The notes under the pieces were generated by a model, which saw only the letters and a list, made by a program, of their open reading frames with translations, did not search any database and had not been told where the DNA came from. 64,000 nt of DNA, taken from Hyphobacterium sp. CCMP332 (GTDB lineage Bacteria; Pseudomonadota; Alphaproteobacteria; Caulobacterales; Maricaulaceae). Shown here one piece after another: positions 9,074 to 19,387 of this stretch. Where the stretch lies: contig NZ_CP058669.1 in NCBI RefSeq assembly GCF_014323565.1, positions 2,011,501 to 2,075,500 of the forward strand, in the 5' to 3' direction. The translations under genes were made by a program, and so were the position numbers. How positions within the stretch are numbered: position 1 is the stretch's first letter; each line of letters starts with the position of its first letter.

Positions 9074-9721
9074 CTAACACCGAGTTTCTTCTGACAAAGC
9101 CTTCAGCTCTGCAGCAAGCTGGGAATTATACGAAATTGCTCGCCAGTCGCCCGCATTTATGAGCGAAGGTGGCGCAATCCAGGAGCCCCCGACACAACCC
9201 ACATTTGGCAAAGCGAGATAGTCTACCGCCCTGTCTTTTGAAATTCCGCCTGTCGGACAAAAACGAAGGTCCGGTAGAGGTCCGCTCAGTGATTTGAGGT
9301 AATCAATGCCGCCGGCCGCCTCGGCTGGAAAGAACTTCAACCCCCGAAACCCCTGATCAAAGGCTCGCATGGCCTCGCCAGCTGTCGCCACACCGGGCAG
9401 GGCCGCACAACCGGAGGCGATCATCGCTGCTCCCAGCTCCGGTGTCAGGCCCGGCGATACAAGGAAATCCGCACCGGCCTCAACGCTTGCATCGATCTGT
9501 GACGTGCTCCGGATGGTTCCCATACCCACCAGCAGATCGGGGCAGGCGGATTTCATTTCCTTCATGATGGCAAGAGCATCATCGGTTCGAAGCGTCATTT
9601 CGATGACTTTCAGACCACCGGAATATAGCGCCTCTGCCAAGGGCACAGCATCGGCAATGCGCTCGACGGTCAGAACGGGAATAATGCTGGCAGCTTCAAA
9701 AATCGTATTCACGCTGCTCAT
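9074..9721 (-). CDS. eda: 2-dehydro-3-deoxy-6-phosphogluconate (KDPG) aldolase
   Basis: This 215-residue class I aldolase splits KDPG to pyruvate and glyceraldehyde 3-phosphate, the last step of the Entner-Doudoroff route in the cytoplasm. The Schiff-base lysine is in GLKFFPAEAAGG (Lys129). The general-base Glu is in VIEMTLRT (Glu41), and the C-terminal phosphate loop is CPTGGIS. The ATG at 9721 overlaps the glk stop by one base (TGATG). A TTG one codon upstream is possible but unlikely. It is the last gene of the glucose operon. Confidence 0.95.
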   Translation of the reverse strand: MSSVNTIFEAASIIPVLTVERIADAVPLAEALYSGGLKVIEMTLRTDDALAIMKEMKSACPDLLVGMGTIRSTSQIDASVEAGADFLVSPGLTPELGAAMIASGCAALPGVATAGEAMRAFDQGFRGLKFFPAEAAGGIDYLKSLSGPLPDLRFCPTGGISKDRAVDYLALPNVGCVGGSWIAPPSLINAGDWRAISYNSQLAAELKALSEETRC

Positions 9722-10698
9722 CAATGATCTCCATACCGCGCAGCCAGGGCTGCGGCGCCGCGCAAGGCCGGTGTATCTGAAAGTATAAGGGAAACGGGTA
9801 TCCCCGCGGCGAAATCATTCATGGGCGCATGCTGACGGAACCGGTCCAGAAACTGCTCGGAATCAAAAAGCGGGTGGATGACGGGCGTGATCCCGCCGGA
9901 TACATAGACGCCTCCTTTTGCACCCGTGATATAGGCGGCATCACCTGCAAAGCTGGCAAGAACCAGCCAGAACGTCTCCACCACACGACGGGCAAGGCTC
10001 TTGGGTTCAGCCAGAGCTTCAAACGTTATGTCCTCGGCCGAATATCCCGGCCATGTTCGGCCTTCAATCGCACAAAGCGCGCGATGCAGATTCACCAGAC
10101 CCCGTCCCGACAGGATGCGTTCCCAGGACACGAAACCGAGTTCCTGGGCCAGATAGTCCGCGACTTCCCGTTCCAGCTCGCTTCGAGGCGCAAACCCGGC
10201 ATGGCCACCTTCCGTCGCGACAATACGTATGTCGTCGCCGTCCTGATGGAGCTGGCCAAGGCCGAGACCTGTACCGGGCCCCAGGACAATTCGCGGTGCA
10301 CTGGATTGCCCGGCCCCGGCGAAAACGATCTCGCATTCCGACCCGGACGCGAAAACCGCGCCGCGCGCCTGGGCTGCAAAATCATTCACCGCAGTCAGAA
10401 ACGGCAAACGAAGGTCATTTTTCAAAGTCGTGCTTTCAAAGGACCATGAGGTATTGGTCAAGCGAATCTCGGGAGTACCGACAGGGCCAGCCACGGCAAA
10501 ACATCCCCCCGAAAGCCGCGTATCGGAACAGCTTTCGAGATAGGCATGCGCGGCATCGCGAAGCGTTTCGAAATCAGCGGTTTTCAGCTTCCGTGTATTT
10601 TCCAGTACGAACCCTTTGCGCAGATTACCGCTGGCCAACGCAAATCTCGCATTGGTCCCGCCTATATCGGCTACGAGATAGATAGCCGACCCCATCAT
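9721..10698 (-). CDS. glk: Glucokinase (Glk family)
   Basis: The 325-residue protein opens with the ASKHA phosphate-1 motif [14 protein letters not shown]. The catalytic-base region [11 protein letters not shown], the adenosine segment [11 protein letters not shown] and a C-terminal [11 protein letters not shown] follow, as in E. coli-type Glk rather than ROK kinases, which carry a zinc motif. It phosphorylates glucose brought in by the SSS symporter of the same operon. The ATG overlaps the edd stop (ATGA), and its own stop overlaps eda, so translation of edd, glk and eda is coupled. Confidence 0.94.
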   Translation of the reverse strand: MMGSAIYLVADIGGTNARFALASGNLRKGFVLENTRKLKTADFETLRDAAHAYLESCSDTRLSGGCFAVAGPVGTPEIRLTNTSWSFESTTLKNDLRLPFLTAVNDFAAQARGAVFASGSECEIVFAGAGQSSAPRIVLGPGTGLGLGQLHQDGDDIRIVATEGGHAGFAPRSELEREVADYLAQELGFVSWERILSGRGLVNLHRALCAIEGRTWPGYSAEDITFEALAEPKSLARRVVETFWLVLASFAGDAAYITGAKGGVYVSGGITPVIHPLFDSEQFLDRFRQHAPMNDFAAGIPVSLILSDTPALRGAAALAARYGDH

Positions 10699-12539
10699 GT
10701 CGAAACAGCTTCCCCTGCCGTCCCGGCCCCATCAAGCCCCGGTAAGGAAATAGCTCCGGATTCCGCGGACGTCGCAACAGAACGGAAGCCGGCAAACAAT
10801 TCGCGCCCGATGCCCGTCTCGCTGCTCTTACCAGCGGTAGCTGGCGGTCGACGGGACAGGTCTGCGGCTATATCCAGCCGCCCCGAACGAGCGTCCAGTG
10901 TGATGATGTCCCCGTCACAAACCCTTGCCAGAGGACCATCGCATGCGGCTTCCGGCGAGACGTGAATCGCGGCTGGTACTTTTCCAGAGGCCCCCGACAT
11001 CCGCCCGTCCGTCACCAGCGCCACTTTGAAGCCCCGGTCCTGCAACACTCCGAGTGAAGGAGACAGTTTATGTAATTCCGGCATGCCATTGGCGCGCGGT
11101 CCCTGAAACCGGATAACCGCAACAAAATCCCTGTCCAGTTCGCCGGCCTTGAAACGCTCGATAAACGTATCCTGACTATCGAACACAATCGCCGGTGCGG
11201 AAACGACATGATGCTCTGGCTTAACTGCTGAAACCTTGATCACTGCCCGCCCGAGGGGCCCGTCCAATACCCGCAGGCCACCATCTTCCGAAAAGGGCGC
11301 AGACACCGGCCGCACAATGTCAGTGTTTGCGCTTTCGGCGGCTCCGCTTTGCCATTTAATGCCATCGCTCGCCTCGAACGGCTCCTGCGTATAGGCCCGC
11401 AGCCCCCGCCCGGCGACGGTGCGGACGTCTTCATGCAAAAGTCCTGCATCGATCAGCTCCCGGATCACCAGGGCCAGCCCGCCTGCGGCATGGAAATGAT
11501 TCACGTCAGCGGGGCCATTGGGGTAAATCCGGCAAAGCAACGGCGTCACCGCGGCCAGTTCGTCAAAATCATCCCAGTTCACCAGAATACCGGCGGCACG
11601 GGCAATGGCGACAAGGTGTAGCGTGTGATTGGTTGATCCACCAGTGGCGTGAAGACCGACAATGGCGTTTGCGATCGAACGCTCATCAACCACTTTATAG
11701 AGGGGAGTGGGATTAGATCCTGTCTCGGTCAGGTCGACAACTGCCCGTGCAGACGCCTCGGTAATAGGTCTTCGCATTGGGTCATCGGGATTCACGAAGG
11801 CGGCCCCGGGCAAATGCAGCCCCATAATTTCCATCAGCATCTGGTTGGAATTCGCTGTGCCATAGAATGTGCATGTCCCCGGCGAGTGATAGCTCGCCGA
11901 CTCCGCTTCCAGCAAATCTTCCCGGCTGGCCTTACCTTCAGCATAAAGCTGACGGATACGGGCCTTTTCCGGATTTGGCAAACCGGACCGCATCGGGCCT
12001 GCCGGAATAAAGATGGTCGGCAAATGCCCAAATCGAAGCGCCCCCATAAGGAGGCCGGGCACGATCTTGTCACAGACGCCCAGACACAAAACGCCGTCAA
12101 ACATGTCATGCGACAGAGCGATCGCTGTGGACATGGCAATGACGTCCCGGCTGAACAGCGACAGTTCCATCCCCGCTTGGCCTTGCGTGACACCATCGCA
12201 CATCGCCGGCACGCCACCCGCCACCTGACCGGTTGCCCGGACATCGCGCAAGGCCGAGCGAATGATTTCCGGATAAGCTTCAAAAGGCTGGTGCGCCGAC
12301 AACATGTCATTATAGGCGGTGACGATACCGATATTGGCCGCACGCGCGCCCTTCATCGCCTCCTTGTCTGACGCCGGGCAGGCCGCAAAACCGTGCGCCA
12401 GATTCCCGCAGGACAAAGACAATCTGCGCGGCCCGCGGCCCCCAGCCGCTTCCATCTGGGCAACATACGCAGCGCGGGGCTCCCGACTGCGTTCAATGAT
12501 GCGATCCGTGACGGACTTCAGTACCGCATTGCGGTTCAT
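10695..12539 (-). CDS. edd: 6-Phosphogluconate dehydratase
   Basis: This 614-residue IlvD/Edd-family iron-sulfur dehydratase turns 6-phosphogluconate into KDPG. Cluster-binding cysteines lie in [20 protein letters not shown] and [12 protein letters not shown]. The C-terminal [15 protein letters not shown] segment is the substrate loop typical of Edd. I chose the ATG at 12539 because GGGAG lies 9 nt upstream and the pgl stop is 17 nt away; a start seven codons earlier would lie against the pgl stop without a ribosome site. Confidence 0.95.
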   Translation of the reverse strand: MNRNAVLKSVTDRIIERSREPRAAYVAQMEAAGGRGPRRLSLSCGNLAHGFAACPASDKEAMKGARAANIGIVTAYNDMLSAHQPFEAYPEIIRSALRDVRATGQVAGGVPAMCDGVTQGQAGMELSLFSRDVIAMSTAIALSHDMFDGVLCLGVCDKIVPGLLMGALRFGHLPTIFIPAGPMRSGLPNPEKARIRQLYAEGKASREDLLEAESASYHSPGTCTFYGTANSNQMLMEIMGLHLPGAAFVNPDDPMRRPITEASARAVVDLTETGSNPTPLYKVVDERSIANAIVGLHATGGSTNHTLHLVAIARAAGILVNWDDFDELAAVTPLLCRIYPNGPADVNHFHAAGGLALVIRELIDAGLLHEDVRTVAGRGLRAYTQEPFEASDGIKWQSGAAESANTDIVRPVSAPFSEDGGLRVLDGPLGRAVIKVSAVKPEHHVVSAPAIVFDSQDTFIERFKAGELDRDFVAVIRFQGPRANGMPELHKLSPSLGVLQDRGFKVALVTDGRMSGASGKVPAAIHVSPEAACDGPLARVCDGDIITLDARSGRLDIAADLSRRPPATAGKSSETGIGRELFAGFRSVATSAESGAISLPGLDGAGTAGEAVST

Positions 12540-12556
12540 GCTATTGCTCCCGTAAT

Positions 12557-13285
12557 TCAAGGTGCCCAGCAGATGCTAAGGTCGATGGCCGGGTCATTCA
12601 ACAACGCCCGGACCGGCATTTCTTCAATCGGACCGGGCCCAATCACCCGCGCCCAGCTGGAACGCTTATCCGTACCTTTGAGCAAGAGCGCCGTAAACCG
12701 TGCCCCCCGTAAAGCCGACCGCGTCAGTGTCATGCGCTCAACAAACGGCCCCGTGATATCGGAGCGTTCCGCAGTGACAGCCGCAGCCATGAGTGTGTCA
12801 TCATTCAAGGCCGCCTCCAGCCCCTCAGCTTCCGGGAACCAGCTGGCCGTGTGTCCGTCATTTCCCATGCCCAGCACAACGGCATCAAACGGTCTGGACA
12901 ATATGGCCAGACGTTCATTGACGGCGTCAACTGCCTCCGCAGGCGTTCCATGCGGCGTCTTCAGCCCCACAAATCGGGCCTTGGCCGCCAGGTCCTGCAA
13001 CAGGCAATTGCGCACGAAAGTTTCGTTGGACCCTGCAAGCCCCGGATCGACCCATCGGTCATCCACCAGGACAATCGTCACCTTCGACCAGTTTATCGGC
13101 GCAAAGGAAAGTTGCCGATAAACCGGCTCCGGGGTCGAGCCGCCGGAAACGGCCAGCACCGCCTTCCCGCGGGCTTCGATCGCGGCCGCAAGCGTTCGGG
13201 CGATCTGATCCGACAGCGCCACTGTCAGATCATCCATCGAGGCAAATTCCTGATAGTTTGTCATCAACTCAAGTACGGCTTTCAT
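12557..13285 (-). CDS. pgl: 6-Phosphogluconolactonase (DevB/NagB type)
   Basis: The 242-residue enzyme hydrolyses 6-phosphogluconolactone. The NagB-like fold shows [15 protein letters not shown] (sugar-phosphate loop) near residue 46, [15 protein letters not shown] in the middle and [16 protein letters not shown] (the conserved GxGxDGHxASLFP motif). The ATG at 13285 has GGGAG at good spacing and overlaps the zwf stop by 17 nt. ATG 13264 is a weaker alternative without a clear Shine-Dalgarno. It sits directly after zwf, as in most Entner-Doudoroff operons. Confidence 0.94.
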   Translation of the reverse strand: MKAVLELMTNYQEFASMDDLTVALSDQIARTLAAAIEARGKAVLAVSGGSTPEPVYRQLSFAPINWSKVTIVLVDDRWVDPGLAGSNETFVRNCLLQDLAAKARFVGLKTPHGTPAEAVDAVNERLAILSRPFDAVVLGMGNDGHTASWFPEAEGLEAALNDDTLMAAAVTAERSDITGPFVERMTLTRSALRGARFTALLLKGTDKRSSWARVIGPGPIEEMPVRALLNDPAIDLSICWAP

Positions 13286-14744
13286 CGAACCACTCCCGGT
13301 TGTCTTTTGCCAGCAATAGCGCGGACTCGGCGGGACCATCCGTGCCGGCTGGGTAGGTGAGTACGGGGCTTTGCGAATCCGTCCAGGATTGCAGGATCTG
13401 GTCAGTCCAACGCCAGGCGGCCTCGACCTCGTCGCGCCGCATGAACAGACCCAGATTGCCGCGTATGACCGCCATTAGCAGCCGCTCATAGGCATCCGGG
13501 TAATTCTTCTCGAAGGTTTCGGCATAGCTGAGATTAAGCGGGACATAACGCACCCGCACACCACCCGGACCGGGGTCCTTGGTCATCAGCATCAGCCGCA
13601 CCGCCTCATCCGGCTGCAGCCGGATAATCAGGCGGTTGGGGCGAATTTTTCCGCTGTCTGCCTTCACGACATCATGCGGTACTGGTTTGAATTGAATCAC
13701 GATTTCCGAATATCGGTGGGACATCCGTTTTCCGGTTCGAAGGTAGAATGGCACACCGGCCCAGCGCCAGTTGTCGATTTCCGCCTTGATCGCTACAAAT
13801 GTTTCGGTATCGCTCGACTGCCCCAATTCGGCTTCATAACCGGGAACGGCTTCGCCCTTGATGGCGCCTGACGCATAGCGGGCACGCACAGCTTTTCCGG
13901 AAATATCGTCCGCACGGATTGGCCGAAGCGCCTGAAGCACTTTGAGTTTTTCTGTACGAACCGTATCGGCCTCAAGATCTGACGGCGGCTCCATGGCGAC
14001 CAGGCACATCAGCTGGAGCAAATGATTCTGGACCATGTCCCGCAGCGCGCCTGCCGTGTCGTAATATGCCGCCCGCTTGCCAGCTCCGACAGATTCAGCA
14101 ACCGTGATCTGGACATGATCGATTCCGGTCGCGTTCCAGATCGGTTCAAACAACCAGTTTCCGAACCGCAGGATCAGAAGGTTCTGGACAGATTCCTTGC
14201 CGAGATAATGATCAATCCGGAAAATTGAATCTTCGCCGAAGACCTCTCCCACACGCTGGTTGATTTCCCGGGCCGTATGAAAATTGGAGCCAATGGGTTT
14301 CTCGAGCACAATGCGTGACCCGGGACTGTTCAGTCCGTGATGGGCGAGATTTTCCGAAGCCGGCGCATAGAGGCTGGGGGGCAGCGCGAGGTAGAAGAGC
14401 CGTAAACGGCTGCTGTCGCCAAATGCCGCCTTCAGCAAGCTCCAGTCACTATCGCGGTCCGTCGCATTGAGCGGCACATAGACGAGCCTTTCGGCAAAGG
14501 CGTGCCAGGTCGAATCTTCATCCAGATCCCGCTCATACCCTTCAAGATAACGCTTTCGAACGAGCTGTCGGAACGCCGCATCGTCGAGCTCGTCTCGCGC
14601 GACGGCAATAATTCGCGAATTCGCCGGGATCTGGCCGTCGCACCAACGGTGAAACAGTGACGGCAACAGCTTGCCCAGCGCCAAATCTCCGGTCGCGCCG
14701 AATATGGCGAGGTCAAAAGGTTCGACTGGTACGAGAGCGGCCAC
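13269..14744 (-). CDS. zwf: Glucose-6-phosphate 1-dehydrogenase
   Basis: This 491-residue cytosolic dehydrogenase oxidises glucose 6-phosphate with NAD(P)+. It has the Rossmann motif FGATGDLALGKLLPSL, the active-site signature RIDHYLGKE (catalytic His plus substrate Lys) and the substrate loop EKPIGSN. It starts with GTG, which overlaps the last base of the symporter stop (TAGTG), so it depends on translational coupling. Length is normal for the family. Confidence 0.95.
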   Translation of the reverse strand: MAALVPVEPFDLAIFGATGDLALGKLLPSLFHRWCDGQIPANSRIIAVARDELDDAAFRQLVRKRYLEGYERDLDEDSTWHAFAERLVYVPLNATDRDSDWSLLKAAFGDSSRLRLFYLALPPSLYAPASENLAHHGLNSPGSRIVLEKPIGSNFHTAREINQRVGEVFGEDSIFRIDHYLGKESVQNLLILRFGNWLFEPIWNATGIDHVQITVAESVGAGKRAAYYDTAGALRDMVQNHLLQLMCLVAMEPPSDLEADTVRTEKLKVLQALRPIRADDISGKAVRARYASGAIKGEAVPGYEAELGQSSDTETFVAIKAEIDNWRWAGVPFYLRTGKRMSHRYSEIVIQFKPVPHDVVKADSGKIRPNRLIIRLQPDEAVRLMLMTKDPGPGGVRVRYVPLNLSYAETFEKNYPDAYERLLMAVIRGNLGLFMRRDEVEAAWRWTDQILQSWTDSQSPVLTYPAGTDGPAESALLLAKDNREWFDESRT

Positions 14745-16390
14745 TACCAGAACACTCCATAGATCGCGATGAGCACGGCGATGATCGCAAGGCTCGCGAG
14801 GTTGAACACCGGCTCGGTGGCGAAACGGATGCCGCCCAGTTCGACGGGTCGGTGCTCGGCCGGCTTCGCCGTGATCAGCGACACGCCAACACCAATGACC
14901 ACACAGGCCATGAACACGATCCAGATCCGGATCACGAAGGGCAGATCAAGCGCCTCCAGACCCAGCATGGTCAGCAGCCCCGCGCCGGCACCGCCCATAG
15001 CGGCCGGATTGGCCATAAGCCAGAACAGGAATGACAGCACCACGGAACTGATCAGCAAGGCAAAGGCCCCGCTGGTGTTCGTTCGCTTCCAGAAGAACCC
15101 CAGGAGGAAGACAGCCACAATTCCCGGCGCGATAAATCCGGTATACTCTTGGATAGTCTGGAACGCGCTCTCCATGCCGCCGAGGAATGGTTGAGCAAGC
15201 ATCAGTGCGATCGCCATCGCCGAGAACGCCGTGATACGGCCAACCGTAACATAATGATGCTCCGGCTTATCCGAACGAATTGACCGGTAGAGGTCCATTG
15301 TGAAAATGGTCGATATCGAATTCATCATCGATGCCAGCGAGGACACGATCGCAGCGATCAACGCGGCGAATACCAGCCCGCGAATACCCGTCGGAACCAG
15401 TGTCATCAGCACGCCGTATGTACTGTCCGGACGCGCATCCAGCGCCGACTGATCAATGAGACCGTTCTGCGCGAGGTACAGCGCGGCAATGCCGGGCACG
15501 ACGACAATCACCGGGATCAGCAGTTTCAGCGAAGCCGCGAAGGCAAGACCTTTTCGGGCTTCGGAGAGGCTCTTGGAACCTAGTGCGCGCTGGATGATGT
15601 ACTGATTGAACCCCCAGTAGGAGAAGTGCAACACCCACAAGCCTCCCAGCAAGGTCCAGATGCCGGGGAGGTTGGAATAGCTGGGATGTTCCGGATTCAG
15701 GATCATGTTGAAATGATCAGGTATCTCGTTCATCAGCGTCGCGAATCCGGACACAGGGCCGGCGCCCTCGCCAACAAGTGACAGGGATATCCAGGTGATC
15801 AGTATACCGCCTGCAATCAGCACGATGACCTGGATGATGTCGGTAAGCGCCACGGCTTTCAGCCCGCCATAGATCGAATAAACGACCGCAAACGCCGCCA
15901 ATGCCGCCATGGCAGGCCAGACGCCGAGGCCGGATACGGCATTGATAGCGAGGCCACCGAGCCACAGCACGCTGGTCAGATTCACCGCCGTGTAAAGGGC
16001 GATCCAGAAGACCGCCATCACCGACTTGACCCCGCCGCCAAACCGCTGGTCGAGAAATTGCGGCATCGTGTAGATATTCCGCTCGAGAAAGATGGGCAGG
16101 AAATACTTGGCGACGATGAGAAGGACGATGGCCGCCTGCAATTCATAGGCAGCGATCGCGAGACCCACGACATAGCCTTGACCCGATTGACCGATAATCT
16201 GTTCGGCAGAGATATTCGCGGCGATCAGAGAGGCACCAACAGCCCACCATGGCAAGGCTTTGCCGGCGAGAAAATAATCCGTTGAATTCTTGGCGTGACC
16301 CGCTTTTTCGCGGCTGACAAAAAGCGCAATCGCAATAAGTGCCAGCGCATAGCCAAACACAATTGCTAGATCAATTGGTTCCAGAGTCAT
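14744..16390 (-). CDS. Na+/glucose-type SSS symporter
   Basis: The 548-residue protein has about 14 hydrophobic segments of the SSS/SGLT family. TDYFLAGKALPWWAVGASL, ISAEQIIGQSGQGYVVG and the later NQYIIQRALGSKSLSEAR are characteristic of bacterial sugar symporters of the vSGLT group. It is the first gene of the minus-strand zwf-pgl-edd-glk-eda string, which points to glucose as substrate. The Shine-Dalgarno is strong (AGGAGG before ATG). It lies 135 nt after the GH3 gene, so the glucose released by GH3 in the periplasm would be taken up here. Confidence 0.9.
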   Translation of the reverse strand: MTLEPIDLAIVFGYALALIAIALFVSREKAGHAKNSTDYFLAGKALPWWAVGASLIAANISAEQIIGQSGQGYVVGLAIAAYELQAAIVLLIVAKYFLPIFLERNIYTMPQFLDQRFGGGVKSVMAVFWIALYTAVNLTSVLWLGGLAINAVSGLGVWPAMAALAAFAVVYSIYGGLKAVALTDIIQVIVLIAGGILITWISLSLVGEGAGPVSGFATLMNEIPDHFNMILNPEHPSYSNLPGIWTLLGGLWVLHFSYWGFNQYIIQRALGSKSLSEARKGLAFAASLKLLIPVIVVVPGIAALYLAQNGLIDQSALDARPDSTYGVLMTLVPTGIRGLVFAALIAAIVSSLASMMNSISTIFTMDLYRSIRSDKPEHHYVTVGRITAFSAMAIALMLAQPFLGGMESAFQTIQEYTGFIAPGIVAVFLLGFFWKRTNTSGAFALLISSVVLSFLFWLMANPAAMGGAGAGLLTMLGLEALDLPFVIRIWIVFMACVVIGVGVSLITAKPAEHRPVELGGIRFATEPVFNLASLAIIAVLIAIYGVFW

Positions 16391-16525
16391 AATTCCTCCT
16401 AGTGGCCGGACGGATCCTGACGGGTCGGAAACCCGCCTCTGCCCATCCTTGGCCTAAAGCATTCTGACCGCATTCCCTGATTGAAAAGCGGGACGCATAT
16501 GAAAAGGCACCAACGCAGCCATCGC

Positions 16526-19129
16526 TCAGAGCTCACAGCCCATTGTTTCGTTGGCTTGGCCGCCGATCGAAACGTCATCGATCCACAGGTCGAGACCATT
16601 CCGACCGGCAATAATCAAGGGCGCATCAATGGCTGCGAGATCGGCACCGGCCTCAACGAAACAATGAAGCGGCAGGCTTGCAGTCATCCAGCCCTTGCCT
16701 TCCGCCCAGCGGATGCCGGCCGTGACATCGAGGCCGCCTTCGCAGCTCTCGCCGCAACCCATGGCCAGGCTGACTGCACCGCTGCCGCTATCGGTAACCT
16801 GATAGGAAATGTGCACCAGCTGATCGCGGGAAAGAACGTCCATGCCGCCTTCAAGGCGCAAAATTGCGTCTCCCGACCAGATGATGCGGCGCGTATCATC
16901 CTGCACATCGCGCTCATCCAGCGTGACGCTGATCGCACCATCCGCGGTGGCGGCGTCGGGGCCGCTGACGGTAACTGTCTGTCCCTCGCTCACAAGTGCC
17001 AGTGTGAAGCCACCCGACGCGCGCCCGTTTTCCAGCAGGGTTAAGGCGTCCGGGCCCTCAATATCGGCAATACCGCTTTCCTCGTTCAGCACCCCGAGTG
17101 GTTCACCCGGCTCGGCGTAGCTGAGGCCATAACCGAAGGCGAAAAGCGGATCGTAATTCTCGTCCCACGGGTTCAGCACGGTCTGATCGGCGCGGCGAGG
17201 CCAGGAATATGAAAGCCGACCGGTGAAATCATGTCGCGGCGAACCATCGGCATTGCCCACAAGGACATCGGCAATGCCGGCTCCTTCCGAACCCGGCAGC
17301 CAAGCCGCCACAAAGGCATCGGAGGCGTTGAGTTCGCGATTCATCCACAGCGGGCGACCGGACATGAAAATGGCAACGGTCGGAATTCCGTCGGCCCGGA
17401 ATCGCCGCAGCAGTTCAAGTCCGTCCTCGTTGGCGAAATCCACAAACTCCTGGTCGCCAACGAATTCGGCGTAAGGCTCTTCACCGAAGACAACGACAGC
17501 GACATCCGGTGGGGTCGTGTAGCTGCCATCCTCGCTGAGCGTCACGGTGCCGCCGGCTTCGGAGAACGCCGCTTCGAAACCGTCAAAAATCGACTGGCCA
17601 CCGGGGAAGTCCTCATTGGTATGTCCGTCACCCTGCCAGTTGATGGTCCATCCACCCGCCTGCATCCGGATATTATCGGCACCATCGCCCGCCAGCAGTA
17701 TGTTGGTGGTCGGGTCGAGCGGGAGGACGCCGGAATCATTCCGCAGCAGCACAAGCGAACTGCGGACGGCCTCGCGCGCAACGGCGCGGTGTTCCTCGCT
17801 GCCGATCAAGTCGAAATTCCCGGCATGCGGGCGTTCCGACGGCGCAACGCCGTCGAACAGTCCGGCGCGCGCCTTGACGCGAAGGATACGCGTGACCGCC
17901 TCATCCAAACGCTCCATGGGTATGGTGCCATCTTGTACCTGGTCCAGCAGGTTTTCATACAACCCCCGCCAGCTGCCCGATGCCATATACATGTCGACAC
18001 CGGCGATCAGCGCCTGGGGACAGTTTTCATTCTCACACCCGGCAATCTGGCCGTGGCCTTCCCAGTCGCCAATGACAAATCCGTCAAATCCCAGCCGATC
18101 AACGAGCACATCCGTCAACATGGCGCCATTGCCATGCATCTTGATACCGTGCCACGAATTAAAGGACGCCATGACCGTTTGCACACCGGCCGTTATGGCC
18201 GGCGGATAACCCGCCGCATGTATATCGCGCATGTCAGCTTCACTGGCGCGGTTATCGCCCTGATCGATACCGCGGTCGGTGCCACCATCGCCAACCCAGT
18301 GCTTGGCCGTTGCCACGACATAACCTGCACCCAGAAAGTCTTCGGAACCGGCAGTGCCCTGCAATCCCTCGACCATGGGGCCGCTCAGGCGCGCGACAAT
18401 CTCCGGGTGTTCGGAATATCCTTCATAGGTCCGGCCCCAGGTGTCATTCTGTACGACCGCCAGCGTCGGAGCGAAGGTCCATTCCTGACCGGTCGCTCGC
18501 ACTTCCAACGCGGTGACGCGGCCGATCCGCCGGATCAGATCCGGATTGTTGGCCGCACCCAGACCGATATTATGCGGAAACAAGGTCGCCCCGACAATAT
18601 TGGAGTGGCCATGAACAGCATCCGTTCCCCAGATAATCGGAATACCGGCACCACCGTCGGATGTATCCGTCGACGCATTGTAATACGCGTCGGCCAGCGC
18701 CAGCCAGGCTTCGGGCGGCGCAAAGTTGTCGTCACCCGGGCCGGAATTGCCGCCGTTCAGAACGGACCCGAGATGGTATTGCGCTGCCAGCTCTGGTGTC
18801 ACTTCTGAAATGTCGGCCTGGATAACCTGGCCGACTTTCTCCTCGACGGTCATTCGGGACAGGATGTCGGCAACAAAGGCTTCGACCTGCGCGTCCCGCT
18901 CCACACCGGACTGCCCTTCCGGCCAGTTCGCAGGATCAATGACAACGCGGCCGCCAATATCGTTAGAGACGGTAATCGCCGAGTCCAAGGGCTGGGTTTG
19001 GTCTGACAACACTTCGGAATCCGCCGGCTCGGCATTCATTTCGGCCGCCGGCTGACAGCCCGCCAGCAAGAGTGCAGCAATGGATGTCGTCAGGAAGAAC
19101 TGGGGAAATCTGGTTTTTTCGGCTGTCAT
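16526..19129 (-). CDS. Lipoprotein GH3 beta-glucosidase/exo-glucanase
   Basis: The protein has 867 residues from the ATG at 19129, which has GGAGG upstream and leads directly into a lipoprotein signal (IAALLLAGC). The GH3 N-terminal barrel shows IIWGTDAVHGHSN and the nucleophile motif GFVIGDWEGHG (Asp). The second GH3 domain shows VAIFMSGRPLWMN. The last 200 residues form an extra beta-sandwich ending DLWIDDVSIGG, as in marine ExoP-type exo-1,3/1,4-beta-glucanases. It should release glucose from beta-gluco-oligosaccharides at the membrane or in the periplasm. It lies between TBDR 19388-22564 and the glucose symporter, completing the sequence uptake, cleavage, glucose import. Confidence 0.92.
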   Translation of the reverse strand: MTAEKTRFPQFFLTTSIAALLLAGCQPAAEMNAEPADSEVLSDQTQPLDSAITVSNDIGGRVVIDPANWPEGQSGVERDAQVEAFVADILSRMTVEEKVGQVIQADISEVTPELAAQYHLGSVLNGGNSGPGDDNFAPPEAWLALADAYYNASTDTSDGGAGIPIIWGTDAVHGHSNIVGATLFPHNIGLGAANNPDLIRRIGRVTALEVRATGQEWTFAPTLAVVQNDTWGRTYEGYSEHPEIVARLSGPMVEGLQGTAGSEDFLGAGYVVATAKHWVGDGGTDRGIDQGDNRASEADMRDIHAAGYPPAITAGVQTVMASFNSWHGIKMHGNGAMLTDVLVDRLGFDGFVIGDWEGHGQIAGCENENCPQALIAGVDMYMASGSWRGLYENLLDQVQDGTIPMERLDEAVTRILRVKARAGLFDGVAPSERPHAGNFDLIGSEEHRAVAREAVRSSLVLLRNDSGVLPLDPTTNILLAGDGADNIRMQAGGWTINWQGDGHTNEDFPGGQSIFDGFEAAFSEAGGTVTLSEDGSYTTPPDVAVVVFGEEPYAEFVGDQEFVDFANEDGLELLRRFRADGIPTVAIFMSGRPLWMNRELNASDAFVAAWLPGSEGAGIADVLVGNADGSPRHDFTGRLSYSWPRRADQTVLNPWDENYDPLFAFGYGLSYAEPGEPLGVLNEESGIADIEGPDALTLLENGRASGGFTLALVSEGQTVTVSGPDAATADGAISVTLDERDVQDDTRRIIWSGDAILRLEGGMDVLSRDQLVHISYQVTDSGSGAVSLAMGCGESCEGGLDVTAGIRWAEGKGWMTASLPLHCFVEAGADLAAIDAPLIIAGRNGLDLWIDDVSIGGQANETMGCEL

Positions 19130-19312
19130 TGAAGCCTCCACATTCGGCTTGCCTTCAGCAATTTGGAAAGGACGGAAAACGGCAGCATCACCTTGAATCC
19201 GACCACACCGGCCCGGTGAACCTGCCAGAATCGGGATCATTCAGCCGCGACCATAAACGGAACTTTCGGAGCCTCCGAAACCGGCTTCAAGATAAAAAGG
19301 CCCGGTCTTGAG

Positions 19313-19345
19313 GGGAGAAAAAGGGGCGGGCTGACCAGCCCGCCC
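19313..19345 (-). terminator. Rho-independent terminator after TBDR 2
   Basis: Read on the minus strand, a perfect 9-bp stem GGGCGGGCT / AGCCCGCCC with a four-base loop is followed by CTTTTTC. It lies 43 nt past the TBDR stop. Only part of the transcription is likely to continue into GH3, giving high receptor and lower enzyme levels. Confidence 0.85.
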
Positions 19346-19387
19346 TCTATCTCCAGCCATACCAAGCCGTAAATGTACCACCAGCTA

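Noticed and set aside
17231-18808. Long plus-strand open frame (525 codons) opposite GH3
   Set aside because: It is antisense to a well-supported GH3 gene, has no recognisable domain or ribosome site and a skewed composition typical of high-GC shadows.
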